A stretch of 14,037 nt of DNA from the NCBI GenBank assembly GCA_031288935.1, contig JAITQL010000041.1, positions 1-14,037 of the forward strand, given 5' to 3'. Source of the stretch: Tannerella sp. (GTDB lineage: Bacteria; Bacteroidota; Bacteroidia; Bacteroidales; Tannerellaceae). Below the pieces are notes generated by a model. That model was given only the letters and a program-made list of their open reading frames with translations, did not search any database and was not told where the DNA came from. Shown piece after piece: positions 1 through 8,073 of this stretch (position 1 is the stretch's first letter; every line of letters begins with the position of its first letter). The position numbers were made by a program, and so were the translations under genes.

Positions 1-74
1 GGACATGAAATTGCCCGGCAGGGCGGTGCAGGATTCTCTGTTTAAAGATGAAGAAGGCGTGCTCAAGGGCCAGT

Positions 75-2492
75 TTAGAAGTCGATGCTCAGGCGCACAT
101 TCAGCTGGCGACCGGTTAAATAGTTCGGAACGGCGTACTGTTGATTGTATACGTCCGTAATCCAGTAGTAGGAAACCGTATTCCGAATGTCGAGCAGGTT
201 GAATACGTCCACACCCAGCCAGATGTTCTTGAAGGGCTTGAAAAAGCGCCTGTCCATGATCGCATCGACGCCGGAGGCAAACTGATACGTCATTCCGATG
301 TCCACCCGGCGATAGGGCGGCGTGCGGTAATACCCGTCTTCATAGCCTTTGCGCAGGGCGGTGACCGGGAATCCTCCGGCCAGTACGCCTTTCAGATTCA
401 ACATCGCCCGCTTGTAGCCGGGAAAATAATCCTGGAAATAGAGCGAAAGATTATATCCCTGACTGTTGGGCAGGGGCGCTTTCGTCACGCCGCGGATGGT
501 CTGCTCCGCTTTCATGAGCGACAGGCTGAGCCACGAATCCGTGCCGGGCACCATCTCCCCGAAAATCTTCATGTCCATCCCGGCGATGTATCCCTTCGCA
601 CAGTTTTCGCCATAATAGCGCACTTTTACGTTATCCACCGTATAGGGATTGATGTCGTCCAGTTTCTTGTAATACATTTCCGTCGTCAGCTTGAAGTTTC
701 GTCCCGCCGCGCGGAAAGCATAGTCGCCTCCGCCAATCAGATGAATCGAACGCTGGGATTTCAGCCGGTCGTTCAACCGGATCACGCTGTTATCGTTCCC
801 GTCTTTCGTTTCCACACGCAGTTCCTTGTAAAAGGCGGATTGATAGTAGACGCCGGAAGCCAGACGGAAAGTCCAGTTCTGATTCGCGTTCGGGATGAAT
901 CCCGCCGATATGCGCGGACTGAAAAGAAATTCCCGGTTGTACGTCCAGTAACTGCCCCGCACGCCTCCGACGATGGTAAACAGTCCCTGCTCCGTGCGAA
1001 ACTTGAACACATCCTGCACATAGGCGGAAAAACGGGTGCTTTCTATTTCATTATCCGAAAAAAGATTGGCGATCACCTGGACGTCCGTTCCGGTTTGCGG
1101 CAGGGAATAGCCGGACGAATCACGGCTTTCCCACTCGCTGATCTTGTCGGAGATCTGTTCCCGCTGGGCGCCGGCGCCCCACTTCAGCGTGTGGTTGTCA
1201 TGCACCCGCGTGATGCCGTACAGTCCGGCGTGAGCCACATTGGCCAACAACCGGTTGCGGGCATGTTCGTGATAGCCGGCCAGGGAGAAGGCTTCCAGGG
1301 CATCTTCGGAATCGTTCGAGGCGGCAATGTCCATCCGGTAAAGACCGGCAATGTCGTAACTCTCTTCCTCCCGGCTGTTGAAGCCAAAGGCCTGGAAGCC
1401 GATTTCGGACTGTCCGCCCAGCCGTCGTTTCAGGGTGAAGGCGCCATAGAGCGTCTGAAACCGGTCTCGCTCCATCCCGTCGAATCCCACGTAAAACGTT
1501 CTTGGATGATTGGCGGTGCCAAAGGATGTTTTCCGTTCGTGGGGCGTGAATTTGTAGTTGTTCAGCGAGAGGTTCCCCAGGAAGTTGGCTTCCCACCGGG
1601 GGGACAGCTCATACGTCCAGTAGGTCTGGAAATCCATGAAACTGGGATCATAGTCAGCCTCCGTATCCATTGTGTTCAGCAATGCGCGTCCGGTCTTGTA
1701 GCGAAAGCCGGTGACCTGCGTGAACTTCCCGGCCGAACTGCCTGCATAGACGCTGGCGCCCATTAAACCGACGGAGGCCGATCCTTCAAACGCCTTCGGT
1801 TTTTTATACTTGATGTCCAGCGCCGAACTCATCTTGTCGCCATACCGCGCTTCAAATCCGCCGGCGGAAAACTGTACCGCTTCCGTCATGTTCGGATTGA
1901 TGAAACTCAGTCCTTCCTGTTCGCCGGAACGGATCAGCAACGGACGGAACACTTCCATGCCATTGACGTAAACGATATTCTCGTCGTAATTCCCTCCGCG
2001 AACCGAATATTGCGAACTCAGTTCGTTGCTCGACGAAACGCCGGCATGAGTGACCACCAGACTTTCAATGTTTCCACCCGAAGGATCGGGCAGAATCTTC
2101 AGCCGGTTGGCATCAATCGTTTCCATCGTGGTCGTTTGCCTCTGGATGGCCGTCACGCTCACTTCGCCCAGCTCCACCGAAGTGTAGTTCATCTGCACGT
2201 TCACACGCATGTTTTGGGTGACGTGCGGAATGATCCGCTCCGCCCTGTTGTATCCCAGACAGGAAAACAGCAGCGTAACGGAATCGCCGGGGGCTACCGA
2301 AAGCGCATAAAACCCTTCTTCGTTCGTCATGGCTCCGATCCATGTATTCTTTACCTGAACAGCTACCAGGTCCAACGGATTGCCGTCGGCATCCCGCACG
2401 TTCCCGGAGAGTTTAATCCGCCCCTCCTGCGCAAGCCCGTTCACGGACATGGACAGAAATAGCAGCGCTGTTACCGCACGAATCTTCATCAT
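75..2492 (-). CDS. TonB-dependent outer-membrane receptor with N-terminal regulatory-like domain
   Basis: The 805-residue product is an outer-membrane beta-barrel for energised uptake of an unidentified ligand. A signal peptide covers about residues 1-22 (hydrophobic LLFLSMSVNG, then LAQ). A carboxypeptidase-regulatory-like beta-sandwich follows at about 25-105 (LSGNVRDADGNPLDLVAVQV, then TNEEGFYALSV). ELGEVSVTA near 107-115 fits the start of the plug, with SQYSVRGGNYDENIVYVNGM at about 160-180 as the typical plug motif. The rest is barrel, ending in RLSIDF with the terminal Phe usual for outer-membrane barrels. Two adjacent Met codons leave the start uncertain by one residue. No SusD partner is visible, so this is a general TonB-dependent receptor and not an evident SusCD pair. 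It lies 87 bp downstream of glsB on the same strand and may be co-transcribed; no good promoter was seen in the gap. Confidence 0.95.
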   Translation of the reverse strand: MMKIRAVTALLFLSMSVNGLAQEGRIKLSGNVRDADGNPLDLVAVQVKNTWIGAMTNEEGFYALSVAPGDSVTLLFSCLGYNRAERIIPHVTQNMRVNVQMNYTSVELGEVSVTAIQRQTTTMETIDANRLKILPDPSGGNIESLVVTHAGVSSSNELSSQYSVRGGNYDENIVYVNGMEVFRPLLIRSGEQEGLSFINPNMTEAVQFSAGGFEARYGDKMSSALDIKYKKPKAFEGSASVGLMGASVYAGSSAGKFTQVTGFRYKTGRALLNTMDTEADYDPSFMDFQTYWTYELSPRWEANFLGNLSLNNYKFTPHERKTSFGTANHPRTFYVGFDGMERDRFQTLYGAFTLKRRLGGQSEIGFQAFGFNSREEESYDIAGLYRMDIAASNDSEDALEAFSLAGYHEHARNRLLANVAHAGLYGITRVHDNHTLKWGAGAQREQISDKISEWESRDSSGYSLPQTGTDVQVIANLFSDNEIESTRFSAYVQDVFKFRTEQGLFTIVGGVRGSYWTYNREFLFSPRISAGFIPNANQNWTFRLASGVYYQSAFYKELRVETKDGNDNSVIRLNDRLKSQRSIHLIGGGDYAFRAAGRNFKLTTEMYYKKLDDINPYTVDNVKVRYYGENCAKGYIAGMDMKIFGEMVPGTDSWLSLSLMKAEQTIRGVTKAPLPNSQGYNLSLYFQDYFPGYKRAMLNLKGVLAGGFPVTALRKGYEDGYYRTPPYRRVDIGMTYQFASGVDAIMDRRFFKPFKNIWLGVDVFNLLDIRNTVSYYWITDVYNQQYAVPNYLTGRQLNVRLSIDF

Positions 2493-2579
2493 TCTCTTGT
2501 TTTATTCTTACTAACGGAAAAAAAGGGCGAAACGTATGCCGGACAGGGACAGAGGCGCCGGCCGTTCACGTGCTCCCCC

Positions 2580-3563
2580 TTACGAATCGTAGGCAATCTT
2601 GACCGGACAGAAGTCGGCCTCTTCCATTTCCGCCAGATAGGTTTCGATATGCCGCTTTTTCTTTTCTTCCAGGATTTCGCTGATGGCAATCAGGATGCCG
2701 GTCTCTTCCACGTCGCCGAACTCGTCGTTGACGGCCGTGCCGAACACGCGCATCTTCGGCGAAAGACTGATGTAGGCATTCACCAGCGGCGGGATGTTGA
2801 TGCCCAGCTGACGTACCTCCCGGTTGAGCACCTTGTAATTGTCCCTGAAGTGATCGTAACTGAAAAGCGCTTTCATCTTTTCAACGTCAATGGCGGCCTG
2901 CAGCGGATGAATCGGCGTCACCAGCCCGTCCGGATCGGGGAAATGCAGGTTCAGGAAATAAAGGATCATGTTCCTTGCCTCCGTATCGTACGTATTGTAC
3001 ATGGTCACCTTGCCGTAGAAGTACTTCAGGCTGGGATCGACGACGGTCAGCGCCCCCAGTCCGTCCCACAGGTTGTCGAGGATGAAAATGCCCTTGGAGC
3101 GTCCGCCCCGCGTCACCTGATAGTCGAGCGTGACGAACGAGCGTCCCAGCTCCACCGTATACGGCAGATAGTCCCGGAGGAACTGTTCCGAGAAGTTGAA
3201 CAGGTGCGACGTCGCCAGCATCGGCCGCCCCTCGCCGTCGCACTTCGCGTCCGTACCGCACAGGAAACGGTAGCCTCCCAGAATCTGTTCGTCGCGCGGA
3301 CTCCAGACGATCAGCTGCCTGTAAGCGCCCTCCATCGTGTCGAACCCGTCAATATCGGCCTCCAGGCCTGTACCGCCGCCGTAGTAACGGAAGGCTATTT
3401 CACGCAGACGTCCGATCTCCAGCATGGTCTGCGGAGCATCGTTCGCCGTGACGATATAAATCTCGTTATCGGATTTGTTTGTCCGTCTGAGCCGCTTTTC
3501 GGGCGTCAATTCCCTTTTCAGCGCTGCCCGCGAAACGGGCCGGATAATTTCTTGCATCATCAT
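2580..3563 (-). CDS. glsB: GNAT-like N-acyltransferase, glycine lipid synthesis (GlsB type)
   Basis: The 327-residue product belongs to the hemolysin-like/OlsB-like N-acyltransferase group. In Bacteroides the GlsB member transfers a 3-hydroxyacyl chain to the amino group of glycine, giving N-acylglycine (commendamide), the first step to glycine lipids. Visible family signatures are REIAFRYYGGG at about 54-64, the acidic DIDGFD at 70-75, a GGYRF strand near 96-100, the conserved ELGRSFV at 138-144 and the following RGGRSKGIFILDNLWDGLG. No signal peptide or membrane segment is seen, consistent with a cytoplasmic or membrane-associated enzyme. The start is ambiguous among three consecutive Met codons. 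Only 3 bp separate it from the upstream glsA stop, which implies translational coupling. Family membership is clear; the glycine substrate is inferred from the paired O-acyltransferase. An ornithine-lipid role (OlsB) is the alternative. Confidence 0.82.
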   Translation of the reverse strand: MMMQEIIRPVSRAALKRELTPEKRLRRTNKSDNEIYIVTANDAPQTMLEIGRLREIAFRYYGGGTGLEADIDGFDTMEGAYRQLIVWSPRDEQILGGYRFLCGTDAKCDGEGRPMLATSHLFNFSEQFLRDYLPYTVELGRSFVTLDYQVTRGGRSKGIFILDNLWDGLGALTVVDPSLKYFYGKVTMYNTYDTEARNMILYFLNLHFPDPDGLVTPIHPLQAAIDVEKMKALFSYDHFRDNYKVLNREVRQLGINIPPLVNAYISLSPKMRVFGTAVNDEFGDVEETGILIAISEILEEKKKRHIETYLAEMEEADFCPVKIAYDS

Positions 3564-3566
3564 AAT

Positions 3567-4394
3567 TCACTTGTTTCCACTTAACAAATACACTTTTTCT
3601 CTTACCCATTCCGCCCATTCGTCCGGCCTTTTGCTGCGGTCGAAAGTCTGCCACGGAACCGGTTTTCCCGTATGGATTCGAAACGTCCGGTGTTTACTTT
3701 TAAACATTTCGTCCGGCAAATATAGCATTTCAATATTCATTTTAATGCCGGAACGCTTGCGAATATTTGCCAGACGGTAAAAAAAGCCGGAATTGCACCC
3801 TTCAAAACAGAGAGGCACCACGTCGCGCCGGTACTCCACCGCCTTCCGTATAAACGTCTTTTTCCACTCCAGGTCACGGATTTGTCCGTTCAGCCTTCGG
3901 GAACACAGTCCGGCCGGAAAAGTAAGAATCTGCCTGTCGGAACGGAACGCCTCTTCCATCTGCATCGCCGCCTGCCTGCTTTGCGCGCCGTGCTTGTTGA
4001 CCGGCACGAAAATGGATTGCAGGTTGGGAATATGCAGCAGCAGATCGTTCACCAGATAAAAGAGATTCGCCCCGTAATGCTCGCCCAGCACGGCGGCAAG
4101 GCAAATACCGTCCAGCCCGCCCAGGGGATGGTTGGAAACAAAGACGTTCCTCCGTTCGGGCGGCGGCAGGTGTTCCACGCCGGTCAGTTCCAGCTTCACG
4201 TCGAACTCGCGCACCAGCGCCTGCATAAACGCCACGCCCTCCAGCGTCCCGTACCGTTCCAGTATCGCATTCAATTCATCTTCATGAACCAGCCGGCAAA
4301 GGTAATTCACCACAAACGCCGGTATCCTTTTCGCCAGGTCGGGCGCCTTCCGACGCAACACCTCTCTGACATCAATAAGCTTTTTTTCTGCCAT
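3567..4394 (-). CDS. glsA: PlsC-like O-acyltransferase, glycine lipid synthesis (GlsA type)
   Basis: The 275-residue product is a 1-acylglycerol-phosphate-acyltransferase-like enzyme. As GlsA it would add the second acyl chain to the 3-hydroxyl of N-acylglycine, completing the two-chain glycine lipid. Motif I reads SNHPLGGLDG (His89 to Asp95), so five residues lie between His and Asp where the classic PlsC box has four. Motif III is FPAGLCSRR (159-167), a variant of FPEGxxSR, and motif IV is VPLCFEG (193-199). IFVPVNKHG (128-136) fits motif II. It is the first gene of a tight pair with glsB. The ATG chosen follows a TAnnTTTG box by about 20 bp, leaving a short leader. The family is certain; the glycine-lipid role rests on the pairing, as in Bacteroides thetaiotaomicron. 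Flavobacteria carry the two activities fused (GlsF). Confidence 0.82.
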   Translation of the reverse strand: MAEKKLIDVREVLRRKAPDLAKRIPAFVVNYLCRLVHEDELNAILERYGTLEGVAFMQALVREFDVKLELTGVEHLPPPERRNVFVSNHPLGGLDGICLAAVLGEHYGANLFYLVNDLLLHIPNLQSIFVPVNKHGAQSRQAAMQMEEAFRSDRQILTFPAGLCSRRLNGQIRDLEWKKTFIRKAVEYRRDVVPLCFEGCNSGFFYRLANIRKRSGIKMNIEMLYLPDEMFKSKHRTFRIHTGKPVPWQTFDRSKRPDEWAEWVREKVYLLSGNK

Positions 4395-4414
4395 CTTTCA
4401 CTTCTTGTCCGGCG

Positions 4415-4422
4415 CAAAGGTA
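4415..4422 (-). promoter_or_regulatory. Candidate -7 box for the glsA operon
   Basis: On the minus strand this reads TACCTTTG, an exact match to the Bacteroidota -7 consensus TAnnTTTG, 20 bp before the glsA ATG. No clear TTG -33 element lies at the usual 19-21 bp spacing, so the assignment depends on the -7 box and the position. Confidence 0.45.
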
Positions 4423-4564
4423 AGCGAAAATCTTGCATCTTCCCATATGGCGGGCTGCATTTCTTGCTCTCACGTCTGAAAAAGACGCAACGACGCCGCG
4501 TCACACCGCCCGTATGGCAGCGCAGATCCGGCTCCGTCGATCCGCAAAACCGCATGTAACGGTA

Positions 4565-4830
4565 CGTCGCTGCGGGTAAAACGGTCTGCCGATACGGGCA
4601 GAACGATTGACCGACTGGGGTAAAGCGGTCGACCGACCTGGATAGAGTGGTTGACCGACTGAGGTAAAACGGTCGACCGAACTGGGTAAAGTGGTCGACC
4701 GACTGAGGTTGAGTGGTCGACCAACCGGTATAGAGTAGTCGACCGACCGAGGCGGAGTAGTCGACCAACCGGTATAGAGTAGTCGACCGACTGAGGCAGA
4801 GCGGTCGACCGACCGGGGCAGAGTTATACC
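4565..4830. repeat. Minisatellite of about twelve 22-bp units with GTCGAC junctions
   Basis: From 4609 to 4828 ten units of exactly 22 bp follow one another without indels; two decayed units precede them (4565-4608). Each starts GACCGAC or GACCAAC and ends GTGGTC, GCGGTC or GTAGTC, so unit junctions create GTCGAC; eight such palindromes are present, several as CGGTCGACCG or GGTCGACC. Units starting at 4719 and 4763 are identical, which gives a local 44-bp higher-order period. Differences between units are mostly transitions. Within the array the minus strand has no stop codon in any frame, but 22 is not a multiple of three and no family is recognised in the translation. It lies about 170 bp upstream of the glsA start. 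Function unknown. Confidence 0.9.
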
Positions 4831-5046
4831 TCACGCGGCACGGTTTTGTGCATTGTACCTGTCCCGTTGGGGATGAACGGCTTTCCCACCGACAAACGGT
4901 TACTGCAAGAAACACCGCCGTCACTGGTAGGCACGAAGCAGCTCGGGAGATACCGCTGGATAGCTTCACTGCGTTCGCAAGGACGGAGCGCGGCGTTTCT
5001 TTCAGGATACCCGTTACCGCCTGGCAAACCCGCCCGGCGCAGCCGC

Positions 5047-5069
5047 CATGAAGGGTAATGCCCTTCATG
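5047..5069. repeat. 9-bp perfect hairpin inside repeat copy A
   Basis: CATGAAGGG and CCCTTCATG form a 9-bp stem around a 5-nt loop. Homology with the other repeat copy stops in the second arm, so the boundary between the shared block and the variable core sits in this hairpin. Confidence 0.75.
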
Positions 5070-5079
5070 CAATAGCACG

Positions 5080-5208
5080 GGGCAACGCCCTGTGATCCCG
5101 CCGGCGATTACCGCCGAAGCCCTGAAAGGGCACGAGCAGTTATGAAACCGGGCTTGTGCCCTTTCAGGACTTGGGCATCATCGCATCACTGTACACAGGG
5201 CGTTGCCC
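5080..5208. repeat. Nested inverted repeat forming the core of repeat copy A
   Basis: The outer arms at 5080-5094 and 5194-5208 are perfect 15-bp complements (GGGCAACGCCCTGTG and its reverse complement). Inside them a second perfect 13-bp pair lies at 5121-5133 and 5156-5168 (CCTGAAAGGGCAC and its complement) around a 22-nt loop. Both stems could form in RNA from either strand. No coding content was recognised. It could be a structured RNA, a terminator-like barrier or a non-autonomous mobile element. Confidence 0.8.
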
Positions 5209-5317
5209 TTACGTTGATGACATGAACAGCAGTCCCCTGCCAGGGAACGGCGCAATCTTTGAATCATTGAATCTTTGAATTTTTCCCCTCCGTGCGCATC
5301 ATTCATTGATAAATTGC

Positions 5318-5325
5318 TACTTTTG
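5318..5325 (+). promoter_or_regulatory. Candidate -7 box for the rhamnosidase gene
   Basis: TACTTTTG matches TAnnTTTG and lies 27 bp before the chosen ATG at 5353, giving a leader of roughly 20 nt. No convincing TTG -33 element is present at 19-21 bp upstream. Confidence 0.5.
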
Positions 5326-5352
5326 CACATTCATTCAAAAAAACATATCCAA

Positions 5353-8073
5353 ATGAAACATTTTCTTGGTATCAGTCTGTTTTGCGCAACGTGTTTATCC
5401 GTCGCGCTGTTCCCGTCCTGCAAGCAGGAAACGCCGGCCGCCGGTCATCTGCGGTGCGAATATCTGAGCGATCCCGTCGCCGTCGAAAACAAGGAACCGC
5501 TGTTAAGCTGGCAGCTCCGTTCCGCGCAGCGGGGGAGTTCCCAGACAGCTTACCGGATACTGGCAGCCAGCGATCCGGCGCTCCTGACGGAAGGGAAAGC
5601 CGACCTGTGGGATTCCGGCGTGGTTGCTTCGTCACAGTCCGTACAGGTGAAATACAAGGGAAAAGCGCTCGTTTCCCGCCAGCAGGTTTACTGGAAAGTC
5701 CGGGTGTGGGACGAAAACAGCAAGCCGGCGTCATGGAGCCAAACAGCCGTGTGGTCGATGGGTTTGCTGCAGCCATCCGACTGGACGGCCCGGTGGATTG
5801 GCGCAATGACCGATCCGGCGCCCGAAGCCGAGGGGACGCATCCCGCGCCCTGGTTTCGCAAGGAATTTACAGCCGGCAAGTCGATCCGCCAGGCCAAAGT
5901 ATACGTTTGCGGACTGGGATTTTACGAATTGTACCTGAACGGGAAGAAAGTGGGAGATCAGGCACTGGCGCCGGCGGTGACGAATTACGATGTCCGGCCG
6001 CTGCACAACCTGATTTATTTTTATGACGACCAGTCTACACAGCGGGTCTTGTACAATACCTTCGACGTTGCCGGACTACTGCAAAAGGGAACGAACACCA
6101 TCGGTGCGGTACTCGGCAACGGCTGGTACAACCAGCGCGAGCGGAGAGAGGAAGGTCACCTGTGGTACGACCTGCCCAAACTGATTGTGCAATTGGAGAT
6201 CACTTATGCGGACGGAAGTTCGGAAACCGTTTCGAGCGACGGATCATGGAAGTGTACAATGACCGGCCCGCTGCTGTACGACGCCATTTTTACCGGCGAG
6301 ACGTATGATGCACGCCAAGAGCTGGAACAGTGGAACCGGAACGGGTATAACGATGCCGCCTGGACGCTTGCAATCCCTGTCCGTCCTCCGGCCGGAGGGC
6401 TGCATCCGCAACTGGCGCCTTTCGACAGGGTGACCCGCACTGTCGTGCCGGAATTTAACGGCCGCATCAACGATTCGACGTATTTATACACGCTGCCCGA
6501 AATGGTTTCCGGATGGGCGGAAGTATCGGTACGGGGAAAGGCGGGAGACCGCCTGCAACTGCATTTTTACGGTGAAGAAGGAGAGTCTTTCCGTCAGTCC
6601 GACACGTATATTCTCAAAGGCGGCGCACCGGAACAGTGGGAACCGCGCTTTACATGGCACGCTTTCCGCACGGTTCAAGTTATCACGCGCGAAGTGGAGA
6701 TGGACAAAAACAGCCTTGTCGTGAAAGTCGTGCACACCGATCCGGCGCAGACAGGCCATTTTGAATGTTCCAATGAATTGTTCAACAAAATCAACACGTC
6801 CTACTTGCTTACGCAGCGGGGCAACTTCCACGGGAGCATCAGCAGCGACTGTCCGCACCGTGAACGGCTGGCTTACACGGGCGACGGACAGGTGGCGGTG
6901 GAAAGCGCCCTCTGGTCGTTCGACATGACGCAATTTTACAGGAAATGGTTCGAGGACATGGACGACGCCCGCAACAAACTGACGGGTTACGTGCCGCATA
7001 CGGCGCCTTTTGCCGGTGGAGGCGGAGGGCCGGCATGGGGTTCGGCATATCTTGTCATGCCGTGGGCATACTATTCTTTTTATGGCGACACGGCGTTGCT
7101 GGAACAGCACTATGCCGGCATGAAGCAATGGGTATCTTATCTGGGTACGCGCACGGACGAACGGGGCATCGTCGTCAGGGAAGAACCCAACGGCTGGTGT
7201 CTTGGCGACTGGTGTACGCCGGACAAACTGGAACTGCCCGAACCGTTAGTCAACACGGCTTATTACTGTTATTCGGCCTCGCTGATGGAGAAGGTGGCCT
7301 GCGTAACGGGAAATGAAACGGATCGCAAGCATTTCGCAGAACTGGCCGGTCGAATCAAGTCGGACTTCCACCGTGTCTTTTTCAATCCAGAGACCGGTCA
7401 GTATGGCGAGGGACGGCAAGGCGCCAATGTGTTCGCGCTGGCCTTCGACATGGTGCCGGACGAGGTGCGGGAAAAGGTGTTCCACTCCTTGCTGAAGCAG
7501 TTGGAATCTATCCAGTATCATTTTGACACGGGGATTCTGGCCACGCCGTTACTCTTAAAGGTGTTGACGGAAAACGGACGGATGGACATTGCCTGCCGGC
7601 TGATGAACCGGCGTACGGCGCCGGGTTTCGCGTATTTGCTGGACGATGCGTACACGTGTTTATGGGAGAGATGGGACGGACGGGAATCGCGCGACCACCC
7701 GATGTTCGGCAGTGTCGTTGCATGGATGTACCGCTCGCTGGCCGGCATCGCACCGGAGGAAGATCACCCCGGCATGAAGCACATCCTGATTGCGCCGCAA
7801 CCGACGGAAGAAGTGACTTCCGTCTCCGCCGCCTTCGAATCGCTCTACGGAACCATCCGTTCGGAATGGTCATCTACGCCGGAACAGTTTACCCTCACGG
7901 TAGAAATTCCGGCGAATACGACTGCTACAGTCCGGTTGCCGAACAAAGACCACCGTCCGGTCAGCGAATCCGGCGTTGACGTGGAACAAGCCAACGGCGT
8001 CCGGTACATCGGTGAAAGGGAAGATTGTTCGGTCGTAGAGATCGTGTCGGGGACGTACCGGTTTGTGTATTGA
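5353..8073 (+). CDS. Alpha-L-rhamnosidase, GH78 family, lipoprotein
   Basis: The enzyme hydrolyses terminal alpha-L-rhamnosyl residues from plant or microbial glycans. From the ATG at 5353 it has 906 residues; an earlier TTG at 5275 would add 26 residues ahead of the signal peptide and place the start upstream of the promoter box. Residues 1-23 (MKHFLGISLF to FPSC) form a lipoprotein signal peptide with Cys23 as acylation site. Domains in order: fibronectin-III-like beta domain (about 30-135), rhamnosidase N domain with the VCGLGFYELYLNGKKVGD motif (about 160-330), a beta domain (about 345-450), the (alpha/alpha)6 catalytic barrel (about 455-800) and a C-terminal beta domain. The signature DCPHRERLAYTGDGQ starts at Asp499 and holds Glu504 and Asp511, equivalent to the acidic triad of GH78; Glu772 in LWERWDG is a candidate catalytic base. 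Length is normal. No SusCD, sulfatase or other glycosidase adjoins it, so it is not in an evident polysaccharide locus here. Confidence 0.93.
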   Translation: MKHFLGISLFCATCLSVALFPSCKQETPAAGHLRCEYLSDPVAVENKEPLLSWQLRSAQRGSSQTAYRILAASDPALLTEGKADLWDSGVVASSQSVQVKYKGKALVSRQQVYWKVRVWDENSKPASWSQTAVWSMGLLQPSDWTARWIGAMTDPAPEAEGTHPAPWFRKEFTAGKSIRQAKVYVCGLGFYELYLNGKKVGDQALAPAVTNYDVRPLHNLIYFYDDQSTQRVLYNTFDVAGLLQKGTNTIGAVLGNGWYNQRERREEGHLWYDLPKLIVQLEITYADGSSETVSSDGSWKCTMTGPLLYDAIFTGETYDARQELEQWNRNGYNDAAWTLAIPVRPPAGGLHPQLAPFDRVTRTVVPEFNGRINDSTYLYTLPEMVSGWAEVSVRGKAGDRLQLHFYGEEGESFRQSDTYILKGGAPEQWEPRFTWHAFRTVQVITREVEMDKNSLVVKVVHTDPAQTGHFECSNELFNKINTSYLLTQRGNFHGSISSDCPHRERLAYTGDGQVAVESALWSFDMTQFYRKWFEDMDDARNKLTGYVPHTAPFAGGGGGPAWGSAYLVMPWAYYSFYGDTALLEQHYAGMKQWVSYLGTRTDERGIVVREEPNGWCLGDWCTPDKLELPEPLVNTAYYCYSASLMEKVACVTGNETDRKHFAELAGRIKSDFHRVFFNPETGQYGEGRQGANVFALAFDMVPDEVREKVFHSLLKQLESIQYHFDTGILATPLLLKVLTENGRMDIACRLMNRRTAPGFAYLLDDAYTCLWERWDGRESRDHPMFGSVVAWMYRSLAGIAPEEDHPGMKHILIAPQPTEEVTSVSAAFESLYGTIRSEWSSTPEQFTLTVEIPANTTATVRLPNKDHRPVSESGVDVEQANGVRYIGEREDCSVVEIVSGTYRFVY

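Larger units (their letters stand above)
4977..5284. repeat. Composite dispersed repeat, copy A
   Basis: This is the partner of the repeat at the right window edge, in inverted orientation. Block 1 (4977-5063) matches the reverse complement of 13951-14037 at 86 of 87 positions. Block 2 (5197-5260) matches the reverse complement of 13771-13834 at 57 of 64. The core between them differs between copies and here consists of nested hairpins. The gene-proximal end (5254-5284) is an 8-bp tract: AATCTTTG, AATCATTG, AATCTTTG and a partial unit. Sequence to the left (from about 4930) probably belongs to the element too, but the other copy is cut by the window edge. The minus strand of 4824-5078 translates to a CERSEAIQ peptide, which I recognise as a common artefact of dispersed bacterial repeats. 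Confidence 0.88.

Noticed and set aside
1..74. Possible end of a plus-strand gene or start of a minus-strand gene at the left edge
   Set aside because: Short open stretches exist on both strands, but 74 bases are too few to identify a product and no clear terminator hairpin is present.
141..1766. 541-residue plus-strand open frame
   Set aside because: It is antisense to the TonB-dependent receptor, whose barrel sequence is clear, and it shows no recognisable domain.
4565..4830. CRISPR-like array
   Set aside because: The units are contiguous with no spacers, all of them vary, and no cas genes are present. It is a tandem repeat.
4307..5068. 253-residue open frame on the minus strand through the 22-bp array
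   Set aside because: It consists of repeat translations (a 22-residue period from three 22-bp units), begins inside the dispersed repeat and overlaps the start of glsA in another frame. No family is recognised.
4824..5078. 84-residue minus-strand frame containing CERSEAIQ
   Set aside because: This peptide is a known translation artefact of dispersed bacterial repeats, and the DNA matches the inverted copy at the window end.
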